Translations under genes and position numbers: made by a program
The notes under the pieces: model-generated
Told to the model about the DNA's origin: nothing
Databases searched by the model: none
What the model saw: the letters and a program-made list of their open reading frames with translations, nothing else
DNA from: Jacaranda mimosifolia
Taxonomy: Eukaryota; Streptophyta; Magnoliopsida; Lamiales; Bignoniaceae
NCBI GenBank assembly: GCA_018894105.1
Contig: CM032131.1
Span: 7,962,501-8,026,500, forward strand
DNA: 64,000 bases
Direction: 5' to 3'
Shown: positions 1-10,499 of the stretch, in pieces
How the letters are laid out: each line of letters begins with the position of its first letter
Numbering within the stretch: the first letter of the stretch is position 1

Positions 1-231
1 TTTGATCAAAAACTTTCAATCAAAGGAAAATTTCCACCAATAACTATCATTTTCGTACATAGACTTAATAAAGATAAAGCACATTCTTCCCATACCAAAA
101 ACAGTGATTAACTGTCCTCTCAATACAACTCACTGACAGATAAATTTCCAAAAAACAGAAGTCCAAAAACATCATTTAACACAAATGTAATAGGACTTGG
201 ATAAAATTATTCATTAAAACATAAAAATTAC
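1..231 (-). other. Intron 1 (partial) of uroporphyrinogen-III synthase gene
   Basis: On the minus strand the coding frame of the upstream exon stops being protein-like right after a GTAATTTTT splice donor (bases 231-222). The remaining bases to the window edge are AT-rich with no continuation of the enzyme. I read this as the beginning of intron 1; the later exons lie off the left edge. Confidence 0.55.
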
Positions 232-456
232 CAAAGCTTCAATGAGCTTGCCGTTTTTGCCGCGCTCTCTGGTGACCACGACTTTTTTATTTGAAGATGA
301 AGGCCAAGAAGCTGAAACCGAAGCTAAACATTTGACTCTAAGGGAAAATTTTCTGCTCTGAAACTGTAGACGAGGAGAAGAAGATGAACAAGAAGAGGAG
401 CAGGGAATTGCGGGAAGCAGGACCGGAGAGATGGTAGAGAGAGAAAATGGGGTCAT
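232..456 (-). CDS. UROS: Uroporphyrinogen-III synthase, exon 1 (plastid transit peptide + N-terminus)
   Basis: This enzyme closes linear hydroxymethylbilane into uroporphyrinogen III, the branch step to haem and chlorophyll in plastids. The exon gives 75 codons. The first ~55 residues are Ser/Pro/Arg-rich with almost no acidic residues, as in a chloroplast transit peptide. They are followed by KVVVTRERGKNGKLIEAL, the characteristic first strand/helix of the plant HemD family. I chose the ATG at 456-454; the same frame stays open upstream to about 498 but only with a TTG. The exon ends in phase 0 at GCT-TTG followed by GTAAT. Only this exon is present, so catalytic regions cannot be checked. 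Identification rests on the short conserved block and the transit peptide. The symbol follows Arabidopsis UROS (bacterial hemD). No damage is visible, so this is probably the one intact host gene start in the window. Confidence 0.7.
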
Positions 457-1379
457 TATTTCTGAAGGGATACGTGTTGGGCTGAGGAGTGAAGTCAATC
501 CTCAAAAATCAAAATGGCAGTTCTATAGTTGCTCTTTCCGCTTAACATGGATTAATTAACTTAATTGAAGTTGATTTTTTTTGCTGATTAGATTTTGTAA
601 GGCTGTGCAAATACTTCCGTCCGCACCGAATAATGATGGGGTTTTGGTTTAATGGGGCGCGCACGGGTAAAGTTTGATGAATCCGGATCGTCAGAGTTGA
701 TTTTTGTGGGGACACTGGAAAAAGAATAGACAGGTGTTGGGTTACAGTGCAATTGAAGTAGTGTTTGATGATTGGTGGAACTGTTGTTGGAGTGCAACCC
801 AACACTACACTTTTAGGACATGGTTGTGCCCCCATCAGTGCCCCCATCATCTTGCAGCACTAAATTAGGTTTTATAATAACTTATGCACAACAAGTGGTG
901 AAGGTTGAGAAGATTGAGATTTTTTAAGTTTTTTGATTTATTGGAAAAGGGTGTTAATTTTAGTGATGGCAATGGGCATCTTTGGGGCAGATCTGGGTCG
1001 GGTTTAGCTCAATCTGTAACTTATTTTGCAAGATTTTATACCACCCCATACCTCGTCTCATCGCCAAAAAAACCAATCCTGCCCTGCCCCATCTCTTCCC
1101 CTCTGGTTGGTGGGTTAAGCCTGCCAATTCGAAAAAAAATAAGAAAACCAAAACACATTATATTTTAATTGAAATGATTCCTCCAATCAATAGTCTCCAT
1201 GGAGTCTAGGATCAATTCTTCCAACCGCAGAATGATACTGTTAAAAATTAACTATAAGGATAATTTGATAAATTGATTAGAAAAGACAATAAGTCTAAAA
1301 ATTAATTAATTGAGTAGAATGCCAGAGAGCCTAAAGGACAATCCAAGTCCATAAAGGGCCAGAAAAATCCTAATCGATT
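457..1379. other. Promoter/5' flank of UROS and intergenic DNA
   Basis: This is upstream of the minus-strand synthase exon, so the part next to 457 should hold its promoter and 5' UTR. I see no convincing TATA box. A minus-strand open frame across about 542-850 has no recognisable domain. Bases 964-1140 resemble a GC-rich transposon fragment (listed separately). Bases 1140-1379 are plain AT-rich sequence up to the LTR of TE1. Confidence 0.4.
964..1140 (+). repeat. Fragment resembling the end of a GC-rich hAT-type non-autonomous element
   Basis: The stretch opens with GATGGCAATGGGC and carries GGGGCAG/GGGTCGGG blocks, then CCCTGCCCCATC, a composition like the common plant hAT-type repeats that begin with a G(A/G)TGGCAATGGG motif. 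A matching inverted end and flanking duplication are not seen, so it is either truncated or only similar by composition. A comparable motif occurs at the right edge of the window (about 63890). Confidence 0.3.
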
Positions 1380-2022
1380 TGATAATGGAGGATTTCGACT
1401 TCCTCAAATCGGGTCAACTTCCATTGACATGTCGTCCCAAAAGAATGCTTAAAGAGCCAAGTGTCACCCTGATCTAACTCCAAAAGGCCTAAAGCATTCG
1501 ACCTCACGATAGAGCGATGGCCATTAATATCTGAAAGGTACCATACATCCTATTTTTGTTCCATTATTACTTGGCTGAGCCACTCGTAGTTTGGACCAAA
1601 ATTGTCAGACGGCAGAGGAAGTGCTCATCTTTATCCGTAGAATTCATCTGCAGTTAGATTTTCTTTATCTATTCTAAAGACTATTTTACCCGTTCAAGGA
1701 AAGCTCCTTAGTGCGATCCAATGAGGGCAAGACAGGAAAAGCACTATTGGGCCTCCATACAAATAGGTCCCAAGATGCCCTCCAAAAGGTACACTTCCAT
1801 TTTTACATTCTGCCTTAGCTAGACATTCATTTCATTCTCTCCTATATATTGACTTAAACATCGGAGAGTTTTAGACGAAGGTTACCTTGACAAGCCAATG
1901 AGGCTTCTTTGGTTGCAGGTTCAACTTCTGCACTCACCAAAAAGCTTGAGTCCGATATCATAATACTCACCATTATGAGTTATTCTCCCCATATTCACGT
2001 TGTACGAAATTTTACCATATCA
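1380..2022 (+). repeat. TE1 5' LTR
   Basis: 643 bp, TG...CA ended, repeated (truncated) at 7934-8338 with many substitutions. It includes a TATATATTGAC stretch near 1845 that could be its core promoter. The 5 bp before it are CGATT. Confidence 0.85.
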
Positions 2023-2397
2023 TTTTGGCACCGTCTACTTGATGGAGGCTGGACCCTTGATAAAAAACTGGTGATACTGACACACCATGTCAGTAAACTA
2101 AAACTTGACGGCCCACCCACCTATCCAAGAAGAAATAATACCACCTCCAACCGCCAGCGTCAATGGCACAAACATCCTAGGCCCCAGTATATAGCCAACA
2201 GATGTTGTGGCCTTGCCCTGGGAGCAACTTCTCCACTTATCAGGCCTAGAAGTCACAACAGCCTCACAAAATAGATAGAGCTTTTGCAGCAAGAAACGCA
2301 CATCCCTCAATCCAGTACAGTCCCATCATAGCAAGCAGATAAACAAAACCCAACCCATGAACCAAAGAGCGATCCCAAAGGAAAACTGGAACACGCA

Positions 2398-3540
2398 ATG
2401 CAACCTCCAGAGGAAGATACAACAGACTCATTTCAAGAAATTTCAAAGCCATACTGGCCTCAGAATATACAACAATATGATCACGACAAAGAGATTCACA
2501 GCGATAGTCTCCATTCTACAAACTTCCATGACTACCAAGAAATGTCAAACGAAGTTCAGCAACTAAACAAAAGATTAGACGACATATCCAAGAGATATTC
2601 AAAGACCTTTTGTTCATGCAGAGCCACAAAGATGACAGAGATTCCCCATTTGTTGCAGACTTTATTGAGGAAAGAGTCCTTGGATCCATAAATCCACATG
2701 AACACTTGCTCCAATTTGAGCACATCATGCAACTACATGCACACAACGAAAACATAAGTCCAAGTTGCCGGTCACCATTTTTCAAGGAATCGCCTTAGAT
2801 TGGTTTGTTAAATAACGATCTTGATTCAGATATTGCTATGATCAACTCTGTGATAAATCCCTCTATCAATTTGCAAGCAAACTCAAGTCCAAGTTGCCAC
2901 ATATACACCTATACTCAGTCAAGCAAAATGAAGGGGAGTCTCTTCATGAATTCTTTACCCATTACAATAACAAACTTTTAAAGATTGATAGCCCCAAACT
3001 CGATTTTCTTGTGGATGTTTTATTTTTAGGATTGTGGCATAAAGACTGCACTAACGCTTTGGTCCGAGAGTGACTGCAAATAATAGAATACCTGCTCGAC
3101 CTAGTCGACAAGTGTATGGCCCAAGAAGAAATGAATAAAATGAAATTTGGAGAGTCAACCACTGACAAAAAGGTGAAGCTAAAAAATGGGGGGAAAAAAA
3201 GACGAAGGACAAAAAATAGGGTTTCATCACCTATAAGGAGATTCCATCATTACACCCCACTCAACACCACAAGAAAAGAAGTCCTAATGGCCACAGAAGG
3301 ACAAGACATCTTGAAGAAGCCTAGAAAGTTACCAAAAATACCACAACACAAAAACTAAAGAAAATACTACCACTTCCACTTGTAGAAGTGTCACAGCACA
3401 AACGAGTGCTTTAGCCTACATGATGAGATAAAACGCCTGATCAACCAAGGTCACTTAAAGACATTCGTAGCCAAATAGAAAAGGGGAAAGAATTGACCTC
3501 ATGCTAAGGAGACGTTGCACAGCCCCAAATAGGACAACAA
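2398..3540 (+). pseudogene. TE1 gag (Retrotrans_gag-type capsid), decayed
   Basis: An ATG at 2398 starts a gag-like polyprotein. After about 60 residues the reading shifts frame, and the core capsid segments follow: SPFVADFIEERVLGSINPHE (about 2650-2710), then a CRSPFF...LDWF block, then SVKQNEGESLHEFFTHYNNK (about 2920-2980) and LGLWHKDCTNALVRE (about 3030-3075). These blocks are in the order and spacing of the capsid domain of plant gypsy elements, and the same blocks occur in TE3. The part after 3116 is Lys/Arg-rich and includes SPIRRFHHYTPLNTTRKEV, matched closely by TE3. Several stops and frame changes break the frame, so no functional Gag can be made. Confidence 0.8.
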
Positions 3541-4290
3541 AATCATACTAGTTAGAGGTATCATTGATATAATTGCAGGAGGACCAACAGTAGGTGATAC
3601 TCGATCTTCCAGGAAAGCCATCTCATAGCAACTTATCGTAAAGGATAATGTTAAGGACCAATCTTTCATGTGTCCACCAGTTCAGAGCCTATCACATTCA
3701 TTGACAACAATTTAAAGCACATTCCACAGCGCTACTACAAACTCAGACCAGACTGCCCCATGGTGGTCAAACTCAAGATTCCCAACTAAAGCGTAAAAAA
3801 AATCTTAGTGGATAACGGAAGTTCCACCAACATATATTTCTTCTCCACTCTGAATAGAATAAACATCGGCACAATGACAGTAATACCAATCAACAACCTC
3901 CCTCATGGGGTTTCGAAGCTCTTACATAATACCGCTTGGCTCCATTTAGTTGCCGACATCGCTGGGAACCTCGCCAAAAAGATGATCCTTAATAGTGCAA
4001 TACCTAGTCATCGATGCCCATTCATATATAATGCAATTCTTGGCCAACTAGCACTGAGTGATTTTTAGGGTAGTGTATCAACGTACCATCAAAAAATTAA
4101 GTTCCCGACAGCTACAAGAGCTGGAAAACCGAATTGCAATATTGAGGAAGTATGGAAATGTTATACCATATCGATTAACGAAAGGCGTTCCAAAGGCACT
4201 AAACCTGACAACAACCCACACATGCAGGCCAAAGATCATTTCAACAACAAAAGAATGATGCAAAGGCAAGAGACAGACCAGCCAATGACT
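3541..4290 (+). pseudogene. TE1 retroviral-type aspartic protease region, decayed
   Basis: The block ILVDNGSSTNIYF (about 3798-3836) carries the D-x-G-S active-site loop of the retrotransposon aspartic protease. About 60 codons on, the sequence reads CPFIYNAILGQLAL (about 4016-4057), equivalent to the APFAYNAILRRPAL motif of TE3 and to the protease flap/C-terminal region of Tat elements. The frame is interrupted. After about 4290 the similarity to TE3 pol stops. The expected RT (with its YxDD box) never appears. Confidence 0.75.
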
Positions 4291-4888
4291 AGAAAAAATT
4301 AATCCAAAAATGAAATTTTAACATTACGACCGTTGTTGCATTTACCTTTTATTTACAAACAAATTTGTTTAATATCCTTAAAACTTTCAGGAAACAACTC
4401 AAAGTACTCTAATGGAAAATATCATAATCTTTTCAATAATTGAAGCGGACTCTCTGATGAGAAAGGTCGATAAAACGCAACTCCAATGCCTGGACTCTTG
4501 GGTGAGAAACAACAATGAGTAACCAAACCACTAAAACATGTTTAACTAGCCCGGACTCCCCAATGAGAAAAGACAATATATAATTTTAAGGACATCGCTA
4601 GTCCCCAACTAGACTTGCCAAACTCCCCGATGAGAAAGTCAACACACTTCTTTAAATCCTTGACCAACATCTATGCCAAATGGCATCCGACCCCACCCAG
4701 TAATTAAAAAAGGGGATAAGAGGTATACAAAGCAATACAACCATCAAACAAACTAAGCTATCCAATAAAGACAATAGAAGCATGATAACACAAGTATCAA
4801 CAATAGTTAGACAAGAAAGAAACATATATTTTGAAATTCAAGGATCGTCTGATAAAAAAAAAATTACAAGGGATGGGACCTCAGCAAG
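4291..4888 (+). repeat. TE1 spacer with dispersed short repeats
   Basis: Non-coding spacer between the protease remnant and the end of the antisense ORF. A motif close to GACTCCCCGATGAGAAAG occurs four times (near 4448, 4493, 4552 and 4621) at irregular 45-70 bp steps. TE3 has a different short repeat at the equivalent place (17945-18085). Such repeats in the spacer after pol are typical of Tat-lineage elements. Confidence 0.55.
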
Positions 4889-7149
4889 CTAGGGGCTCCC
4901 ATAGATGTCAACTATAGAAACGTCAGCAGCAGGCCCGACCTCAGAATCGATCGAACCACTCTTCTTCGCTGCACGAATAGTATACTTAGCTGCTTAAGCA
5001 GCAATAAGTTCAACCGCGATATCAAGAGCAAAGTTAAACTCTTTAGGAACCTCGGCCCTATCATCTTACAAACTTGGAGAGAAGGTGCACAACTTATTGT
5101 TTAGCAGTGGAACTAGCTTCTATTCATCAAAATTGAACCCCAAAGCCTGTAGTTAAGCCAATGCCCGGTTGAAGCCGCTCTTCAAATCTTTGCCACCCAC
5201 TATGAGACAGACTTGCTCAAAGGTAGGAGATCGCACCAAATTAGTAATGGCGAATTTTCTCTCGTTCGATAGGTTGATGTTAAGACTAGATTGCACTTCT
5301 TTAAGAGCTGACTCCTCCCCTGCTTGAACCCTTTATCCTTTGCTACATTTAGTTCTTCTTGAAGATGAGCCACTTTCTCGCTTCGTATCCTGACTTCATA
5401 TGTTGATAGAGTCTTCTCTTCCACCACAGCTTGATAAACCTCAAAATTTGACCAACAAAAAGAGCTAAAGATAACTATTAAACTCGAGAGCAGAGCGATT
5501 CCTCCTCCGCCTTCTTTTCTTGAAGGGTGTTGCTTGATTCCCCTTGTAGCTCTTTGACCTGATTGATCTATTTCTTGCGGTCCTTAGCAGCCACACATGG
5601 CGATAGTACAGGGTATAACCAATTTGAATAGTGTGCCATTATTAGATTAAGACATCACGTGTAAGCTAGAATCTATGACTAAATCAGTATAACAAGTCTC
5701 AAAGGAAGATAGAGCAAACATATTATGATGATACAAAAATAGCTGTAGGGCTTTAGAGCCTGATAGGATCATGAGATAATCCATATCCTAGGGGAGCAGC
5801 TCCCAACAAGCCTGATCCTCGTGGCTACCATCTAGCATGCTATACTTATTGGAAATATCTAAGAAGCAAGGCTCTGGGAAAGAACACATGTCTAGCCAGC
5901 AATCTCGAGACATTGCCTTCAACCCAGCGAACAATTCGAAAAAGGGAAATCGAGATTTGAGCCCCCACTTTCCAGTCTTGCCCTCTTGGAAGTTAAGGCA
6001 AGAGAGTCAGCAACCATTATTTTTTTGCCCTTGTCCCTCACCAGAACAAGGAGAACGCTGATCGAGCCCTCTAAAATAACAGAAGTGGTTGCAGATACAG
6101 AGGATCCATCCTCGATGGTAGTGCACCTACCCATTGACTTGGCTAATAGCCTTTACAATCTCCTATCATGGTTTGACATCTCAGAATCTTGATATGAAAA
6201 AAAAAAAAGCTTCATCAGCAAACCTAGTAGACATTATAGAAGGGAGGAAAACTTAGCAAGAAAATTAAGCACTATGAAGCAACAAGTTGACCATTGCTAC
6301 CCAGTCACACCTTCTCTTCTACATTCAACATGGTGGGGGAAAGACCTGCTTCAACTAGCACCGTCTCTTTGATACAGCGATCGACTTTTAACTCTTGTTG
6401 TGTAAGCCTTTCTAAGAAACCAACACCCCAGTTGGGTTGCCTCCTGGAAACCAAGGACACTTTGTCTGACCTCCATTGATCGCAAAAATTGAACACAACC
6501 CTAGTAGGAGGTTGACTATAAAATAATTTTTACTTTTAACTCTTGTCGAAGGTGGAAGCTAATAGCTCCACGACCCTTTTTCCTTATCAAGCCATGAGGT
6601 ACTAGAAACTAATATTCCATGTACAACCAAACTTCCTAAAAAATGGGCAATGGAACAAATGTCAGAAACTAGTGCGAGCGGGAGGATGGTTGAAAGTCCA
6701 CGTGATGACAATAAACGAATAGACCAGAGAATACGAATTCAGCAATAATTGAATAGGGCAGACGTTAATCCCCCTCAGGATCTCCTCCACTGCAGGAGTT
6801 ATTTGAAAGCGAAGTCCACAAAGCAAGGTCGGTATATGGACTACCATGCTACCAAGAGAGGGTCTATCCATGCAATCTTGGGGACTAGGGACAACCATAT
6901 CATAATCACCCAAAACATGCAAAGTCTCCCTTATTTTAGGAATTTCTTCCTCTTTGACGTCACTCCAAATCTCGAAGAAATGGTCTTAAGTATATAGATG
7001 ACCTTGAGAATTTGAAAGCTGAGGCTCTCTTACCAGAGGGACCTCTTCAGGATGCTGCTCAATTGATGGTGCCTTTTCCATACTAGGAACAACCCTAACC
7101 CCTCCGTTTGATTGTCTACATCAGCCCTCAAGTTAGAATTTGCCCCCAT
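4889..7149 (-). pseudogene. TE1 antisense ORF (PF04195-like 'putative gypsy type transposon' protein), decayed
   Basis: This lies antisense to the element, as in TE3. The start is an ATG near 7149 (MGANSNLRADVDNQ). At 6662-6922 the translation matches the conserved N-terminal domain: VVHIPTLLCGLRFQITPAVEE followed by PIQLLLNSYSLVYSFIVI, which parallels TE3's CGLKFPLAQPIVDLL...ITQLLPNYFSIMYSFIVL. At 5200-5427 a charged segment with EEKTLSTYEV and AHLQEELNVAKDKGF suggests coiled coil. The frame closes at a TAG at 4891-4889 after SIVDIYGSP. Multiple stops show decay. The family is recognised in Tat/Grande-type elements as an antisense protein of unknown function; the assignment is by pattern. 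Confidence 0.65.
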
Positions 7150-7933
7150 AATATATCTCACCACAAAACAAAAGGGAAGAAAAATCCAAAAACCTTACCC
7201 AACAAATCCAAGACAAGCAAGCAGCTAACATAGAGGATAGAAAAAAGAAGAGAGAAAGGTAACTCACCTTAGAAAAAGAAAATATGATTGGCACAAAAGA
7301 CTGATTACCATTGATCCATTTTAACTTTGGATGCACTTCAAAAGAAAATAAGGGATGATAGTATAGGATGAATGAATCCAAATCTCCTTTTAAGAGGGAA
7401 ACCTGACTTTTGGTTTTTTGAGAAAATTTTAAATGCATGGTAGACATGCACCGTACCTCCAGACGCACTTCACTGCACGCACCCATAAATATGAAAGGAT
7501 GCGAGATTACAAAATTGGTTAGGGCAAAATTGGTTAAAGATTGTAGATGCTATGTGTTAGCATACCTGTAAGAACGTCGGAGGTTGAAAAGGGGTTCCTT
7601 GAGGATAGGATAATATGGGACTTGAATGTAGTCGAAGGAAAGACAACTGACCCTACGGTCAACCTCTTCATTGTTGGGATGGAGCCATCAAAAGACATGG
7701 CACTGCCATTTTAACTTTTGGCATAAAAAAATATTACATAAATTTATGCGTTGTGACCTGCTCACCCTATCTCGCAAGTCAAGCATTAAATGGGGCTGAT
7801 CATGTCTCTCACTTAAGCATTAATGGGTGTTAGAGCCTGTGTCGGGCATGATCGTAGTTGGTCAATGCAAAACTCCTAAGTGCAGCTAGACAGGAGCTCC
7901 CGTCTTCACTAAACTCGGGAGTTGGGGGGCTAA
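7150..7933 (+). other. TE1 leader of antisense ORF and polypurine tract
   Basis: Non-coding on both strands. It would contain the promoter and 5' UTR of the antisense ORF, read leftward. It ends in the polypurine tract GTTGGGGGGCTAA at 7921-7933, directly before the 3' LTR. An open minus-strand frame at 7133-7486 has no recognisable domain. Confidence 0.55.
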
Positions 7934-8338
7934 TGATAATAGAGGATTATGATATCCTCTAGACTGAGTCGACTTCCATTGATATGCCGTCCAGAAAGAA
8001 TGCTTAAAGATCCAAGTCTCACCTTGATTCGATTCCACGAAGCCCAAATCATTCGACGTCACGATAGAACGACAACCATTAATATCTGAAGGGTACCATG
8101 CGTCATATTTTTGTCCCATTATTATTTGGCTGCACCACTCATAGTTTAGACTAAAGTTGTTAGACGACAGAGAGAGTGCACACCTTTATCCATCAAATCA
8201 TTCTGCAGGTAGATTTGCTTTATCTATTCTAAAGACTAATTTACCCTTATGAGGAAAGTTCTATAGTGGAATCCAATAAGCGCAAGGCTGGAAAAGCACT
8301 ATTGGGGCTTCTCTACAAATAGGTCCTAAGATTTCCCT
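7934..8338 (+). repeat. TE1 3' LTR, truncated
   Basis: It aligns to the first ~400 bp of the 5' LTR (1380 onward), including CGACTTCCATTGA and GAAAAGCACTATTGGG. Similarity ends around 8335 within AAGATTTCCCT, and the next bases are copia RNase H coding sequence on the other strand. The last ~260 bp of the LTR and its flanking duplication are missing. Confidence 0.85.
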
Positions 8339-8341
8339 ATA

Positions 8342-9140
8342 ACTTTCACTAAGATTGGATTGGTAGCGGCTCGTAATACTTAGAGCATAAGCTACATCTA
8401 GTTTTATACGTTGCATAGCATACATTATGCTTCCAATAGCAAATACATAAAGTATGAGGGATATTCTCTTTCTCTCCTCTTCAGTCTTAGTGGCCATAGA
8501 CTTGGTGAGATAAATGCTATGTCCCATAGGAAGGTATACTCTCTTGGATTCCTCCATACTAAACCTCTTTTGTATCTTATCAATGTATGTGAATTGGGAA
8601 AGCCTCAACATGCTCTTTGATCTATCTCTATAGATCCTTATTACTAATATGTAGGATACTTTTCCTAAATCTTTTATGGAGAATTAGAAAGATAACCATG
8701 CTTGAGTACACTCTAACATATTTTTCTCATTCCCAATGCGAAGGATGTCATTGACATAAAGTTATAATAAACTATATCGAACTCCCACTAGCCTTTTTGT
8801 AAACACAAGATTCATACACATTTTTAACGAAGCTAAATGATTTGATAATCTCAAAACATATATTCCAACTTTGAGATGCTTGCTTGAGTCTATTTGGAGT
8901 TTGCAAACCTTTTGCTCACTCCCTTTAGATGTAAAGCCTTGTAGTTGGTCCATATAGATTTCTTTATTAATGTTTCCATTGAGAAAGATGGTCTTTACAT
9001 CTATTTGCCAAATTTCATAGTTGTGGTAAGCAGCTATGGCAAGCATAATCCTTATAGATTTAGGCATAGCAACTGGTGAAAAGGTTTCCTCAAAGTCAAT
9101 ATCGAGTCTTTGAGTATAACCTTTTGCCACTAGTTTAGCG
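8342..9140 (-). pseudogene. TE2 copia RT and partial RNase H, decayed
   Basis: At 8762-9130 the translation reads AKGYTQRLDIDFEETFSPVA then IWQIDVKTIFLNGNINKEIY, unmistakable for copia RT (canonical DVKTAFLNG). Near 8755 the catalytic box reads LYVNDIL, so one aspartate of YVDD is replaced by Asn. At 8342-8611 the RNase H entry region reads SIMYAMQRIKLDVAYALSI and TSRYQSNLSES, then stops matching at the junction with TE1's LTR. Stops and frame changes separate the segments. The remaining RNase H, with two of its catalytic residues, is missing. Confidence 0.85.
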
Positions 9141-9354
9141 TTAAGGTAGTCACGTCTCCATTAACTCCAAGCTTACGCTTATAGATCCACTCGCACCCAA
9201 AGGGTACTATACCCTTTGGTGGATCTACGAAAGTCCATACTTTGTTGGAGTACATGGAGTCATTTCTGATTTCATGGCCTCAAGCCAATAACCCAAATTT
9301 ATATTTGACATGGTTTCCTCATAAGTCCTTGGATCACTATATGTTTGACACATC

Positions 9355-10490
9355 TCATTGAAGAAATTTGAACCTTTCGAGTCGCTTCTTGATCCGATCT
9401 GACCTTCTAGAAAGATGTGTGCTAGGCTCGGGATGTTCTTTTATTTCTATCACTTGCGGAATAAGATGATCATCTTGAACTTCATCAAGCTGAATGACAA
9501 TGCCTTTTCTATCTAATAGAAACTCTATTTCTAAAAATGTGGCATTCATCGAAACAAACACCTTTTATTTCGAAGGCTCATAGAAATAATAACCTAAAGA
9601 CTTTTTTGGGTATCCCACAAACTTGCACAAAGAGGATTTTGCATCCATCTTGTCTCCAACTAGTCTCTTGACATAGGCGGGAGGCCTCCAAACTCTTAAA
9701 TAATAGTAAGAGTGTGCTTTGCTATACCACATCTCATGTGGTATCTTTTGCACCGACTTTGAGGATACTACATTTAGTAGCCTTACCGCCATAGCTAGGG
9801 CGTATCCCTAAAAGAAGATAAGGATATTGGTGAAGCTCAGCATGGATCGTCTTATATTTAACAATGAACGATTTCTTCTCTAGGCAACACCGTTAAGTTG
9901 GGGTGTGCTAGGTATAGTCAATTGTGAGAGAATCCCATTCTCTTTTAGATAATTCAAGAATTCGATACTTAAGTATTCTCCTCCTCAATTCGATTGAAGA
10001 GTCTTGATACTAAGTCCAAGTTGCTTTTCTACTTCATTCCTATACTCTTTAAACTTTTAAGCTCAGCATGGATCGTCTCATATTTAACAATGAACGGTTT
10101 CTTCTCTAGGCAACGCCATTAAGTTGGGGTGTGCTAGGTGGAGTTAATTGTGAGAGAATCCCATTCTCTTTTAGATAATTCAAGAATTCGATACTTAAGT
10201 ATTCTCCTCCTCAATTCGATTGAAGAGTCTTGATACTAAGTCCAAGTTGCTTTTCTACTTCATTCCTATACTCTTTAAACTTTTTAAAGGCTTCAAATTT
10301 GTACTTCATAAGATACATTTGTCCGAACTTAGTGTGATCATCGATAAAGGTGGTGGTGAAATGAGAATAGCCTTCCCTTACACTAACTTTTAGTGGCTCA
10401 CATACATCTGTCTGGATTAAATCTAAAAGATTAGTGGATTGCTTCGTCTGTCCAACAAAAGAAGCCTTGTAAATTTTCCCTATAAACAAG
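9355..10490 (-). pseudogene. TE2 copia integrase, decayed, with internal tandem duplication
   Basis: At 10211-10490 the translation begins in the GAG-pre-integrase/integrase border (FIGKIYKASFVGQTKQST) and continues NLLDLIQTDVCEPL...TTFIDDHTKFGQMYLMKYK, the first part of the copia integrase core with its first catalytic Asp. At 9565-9792 is the C-terminal integrase part (MWYSKAHSYYYLRVWRPPAY, GDKMDAKSSLCKFVGYP). At 9355-9561 is the linker before RT. A 226-bp direct duplication inside the core (listed separately) repeats the region encoding NEVEKQLGLSIKTLQSN and beyond. The element cannot encode an intact enzyme. Confidence 0.85.
9833..10284 (-). repeat. 226-bp tandem duplication within TE2 integrase
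   Basis: Bases 9833-10058 and 10059-10284 are near-identical head-to-tail copies. Both contain AGCTCAGCATGGATCGTCT or its first-copy counterpart and GTTGGGGTGTGCTAGGT, differing at a few positions. The period of 226 is not a multiple of three, so the duplication itself breaks the frame. The low divergence says it arose after the element inserted or not long before it died. Confidence 0.9.
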
Positions 10491-10499
10491 ACTCATATG

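Larger units (their letters stand above)
1380..8338 (+). mobile_element. TE1: Tat-lineage Ty3/gypsy LTR retrotransposon lacking RT-RH-INT, 3' LTR truncated
   Basis: The two LTR copies begin TGATAATGGAGG (1380) and TGATAATAGAGG (7934) and stay alignable to about 8335. The 5' LTR ends in CA at 2022 and is followed by TTTTGGCACCGTCT, the leader typical of Tat-lineage elements. A purine tract GTTGGGGGGC lies just before the 3' LTR. Between the LTRs are gag and protease remnants on the plus strand, a repeat-bearing spacer, then an antisense ORF. Reverse transcriptase, RNase H and integrase are absent. The internal part (about 5.9 kb) is shorter than that of its relative TE3 (about 8.8 kb) by roughly the length of RT-RH-INT. 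The 3' LTR stops abruptly where TE2 begins, so no TSD can be checked. All reading frames carry stops. Confidence 0.85.

Noticed and set aside
542..850. 102-codon minus-strand open frame upstream of UROS
   Set aside because: No recognisable domain and sits where the UROS promoter should be; composition (Pro/Thr/Cys-rich) looks like chance.
7133..7486. 117-codon minus-strand open frame in TE1
   Set aside because: It overlaps the leader of the antisense ORF, is hydrophobic and low complexity, and has no counterpart in TE3.
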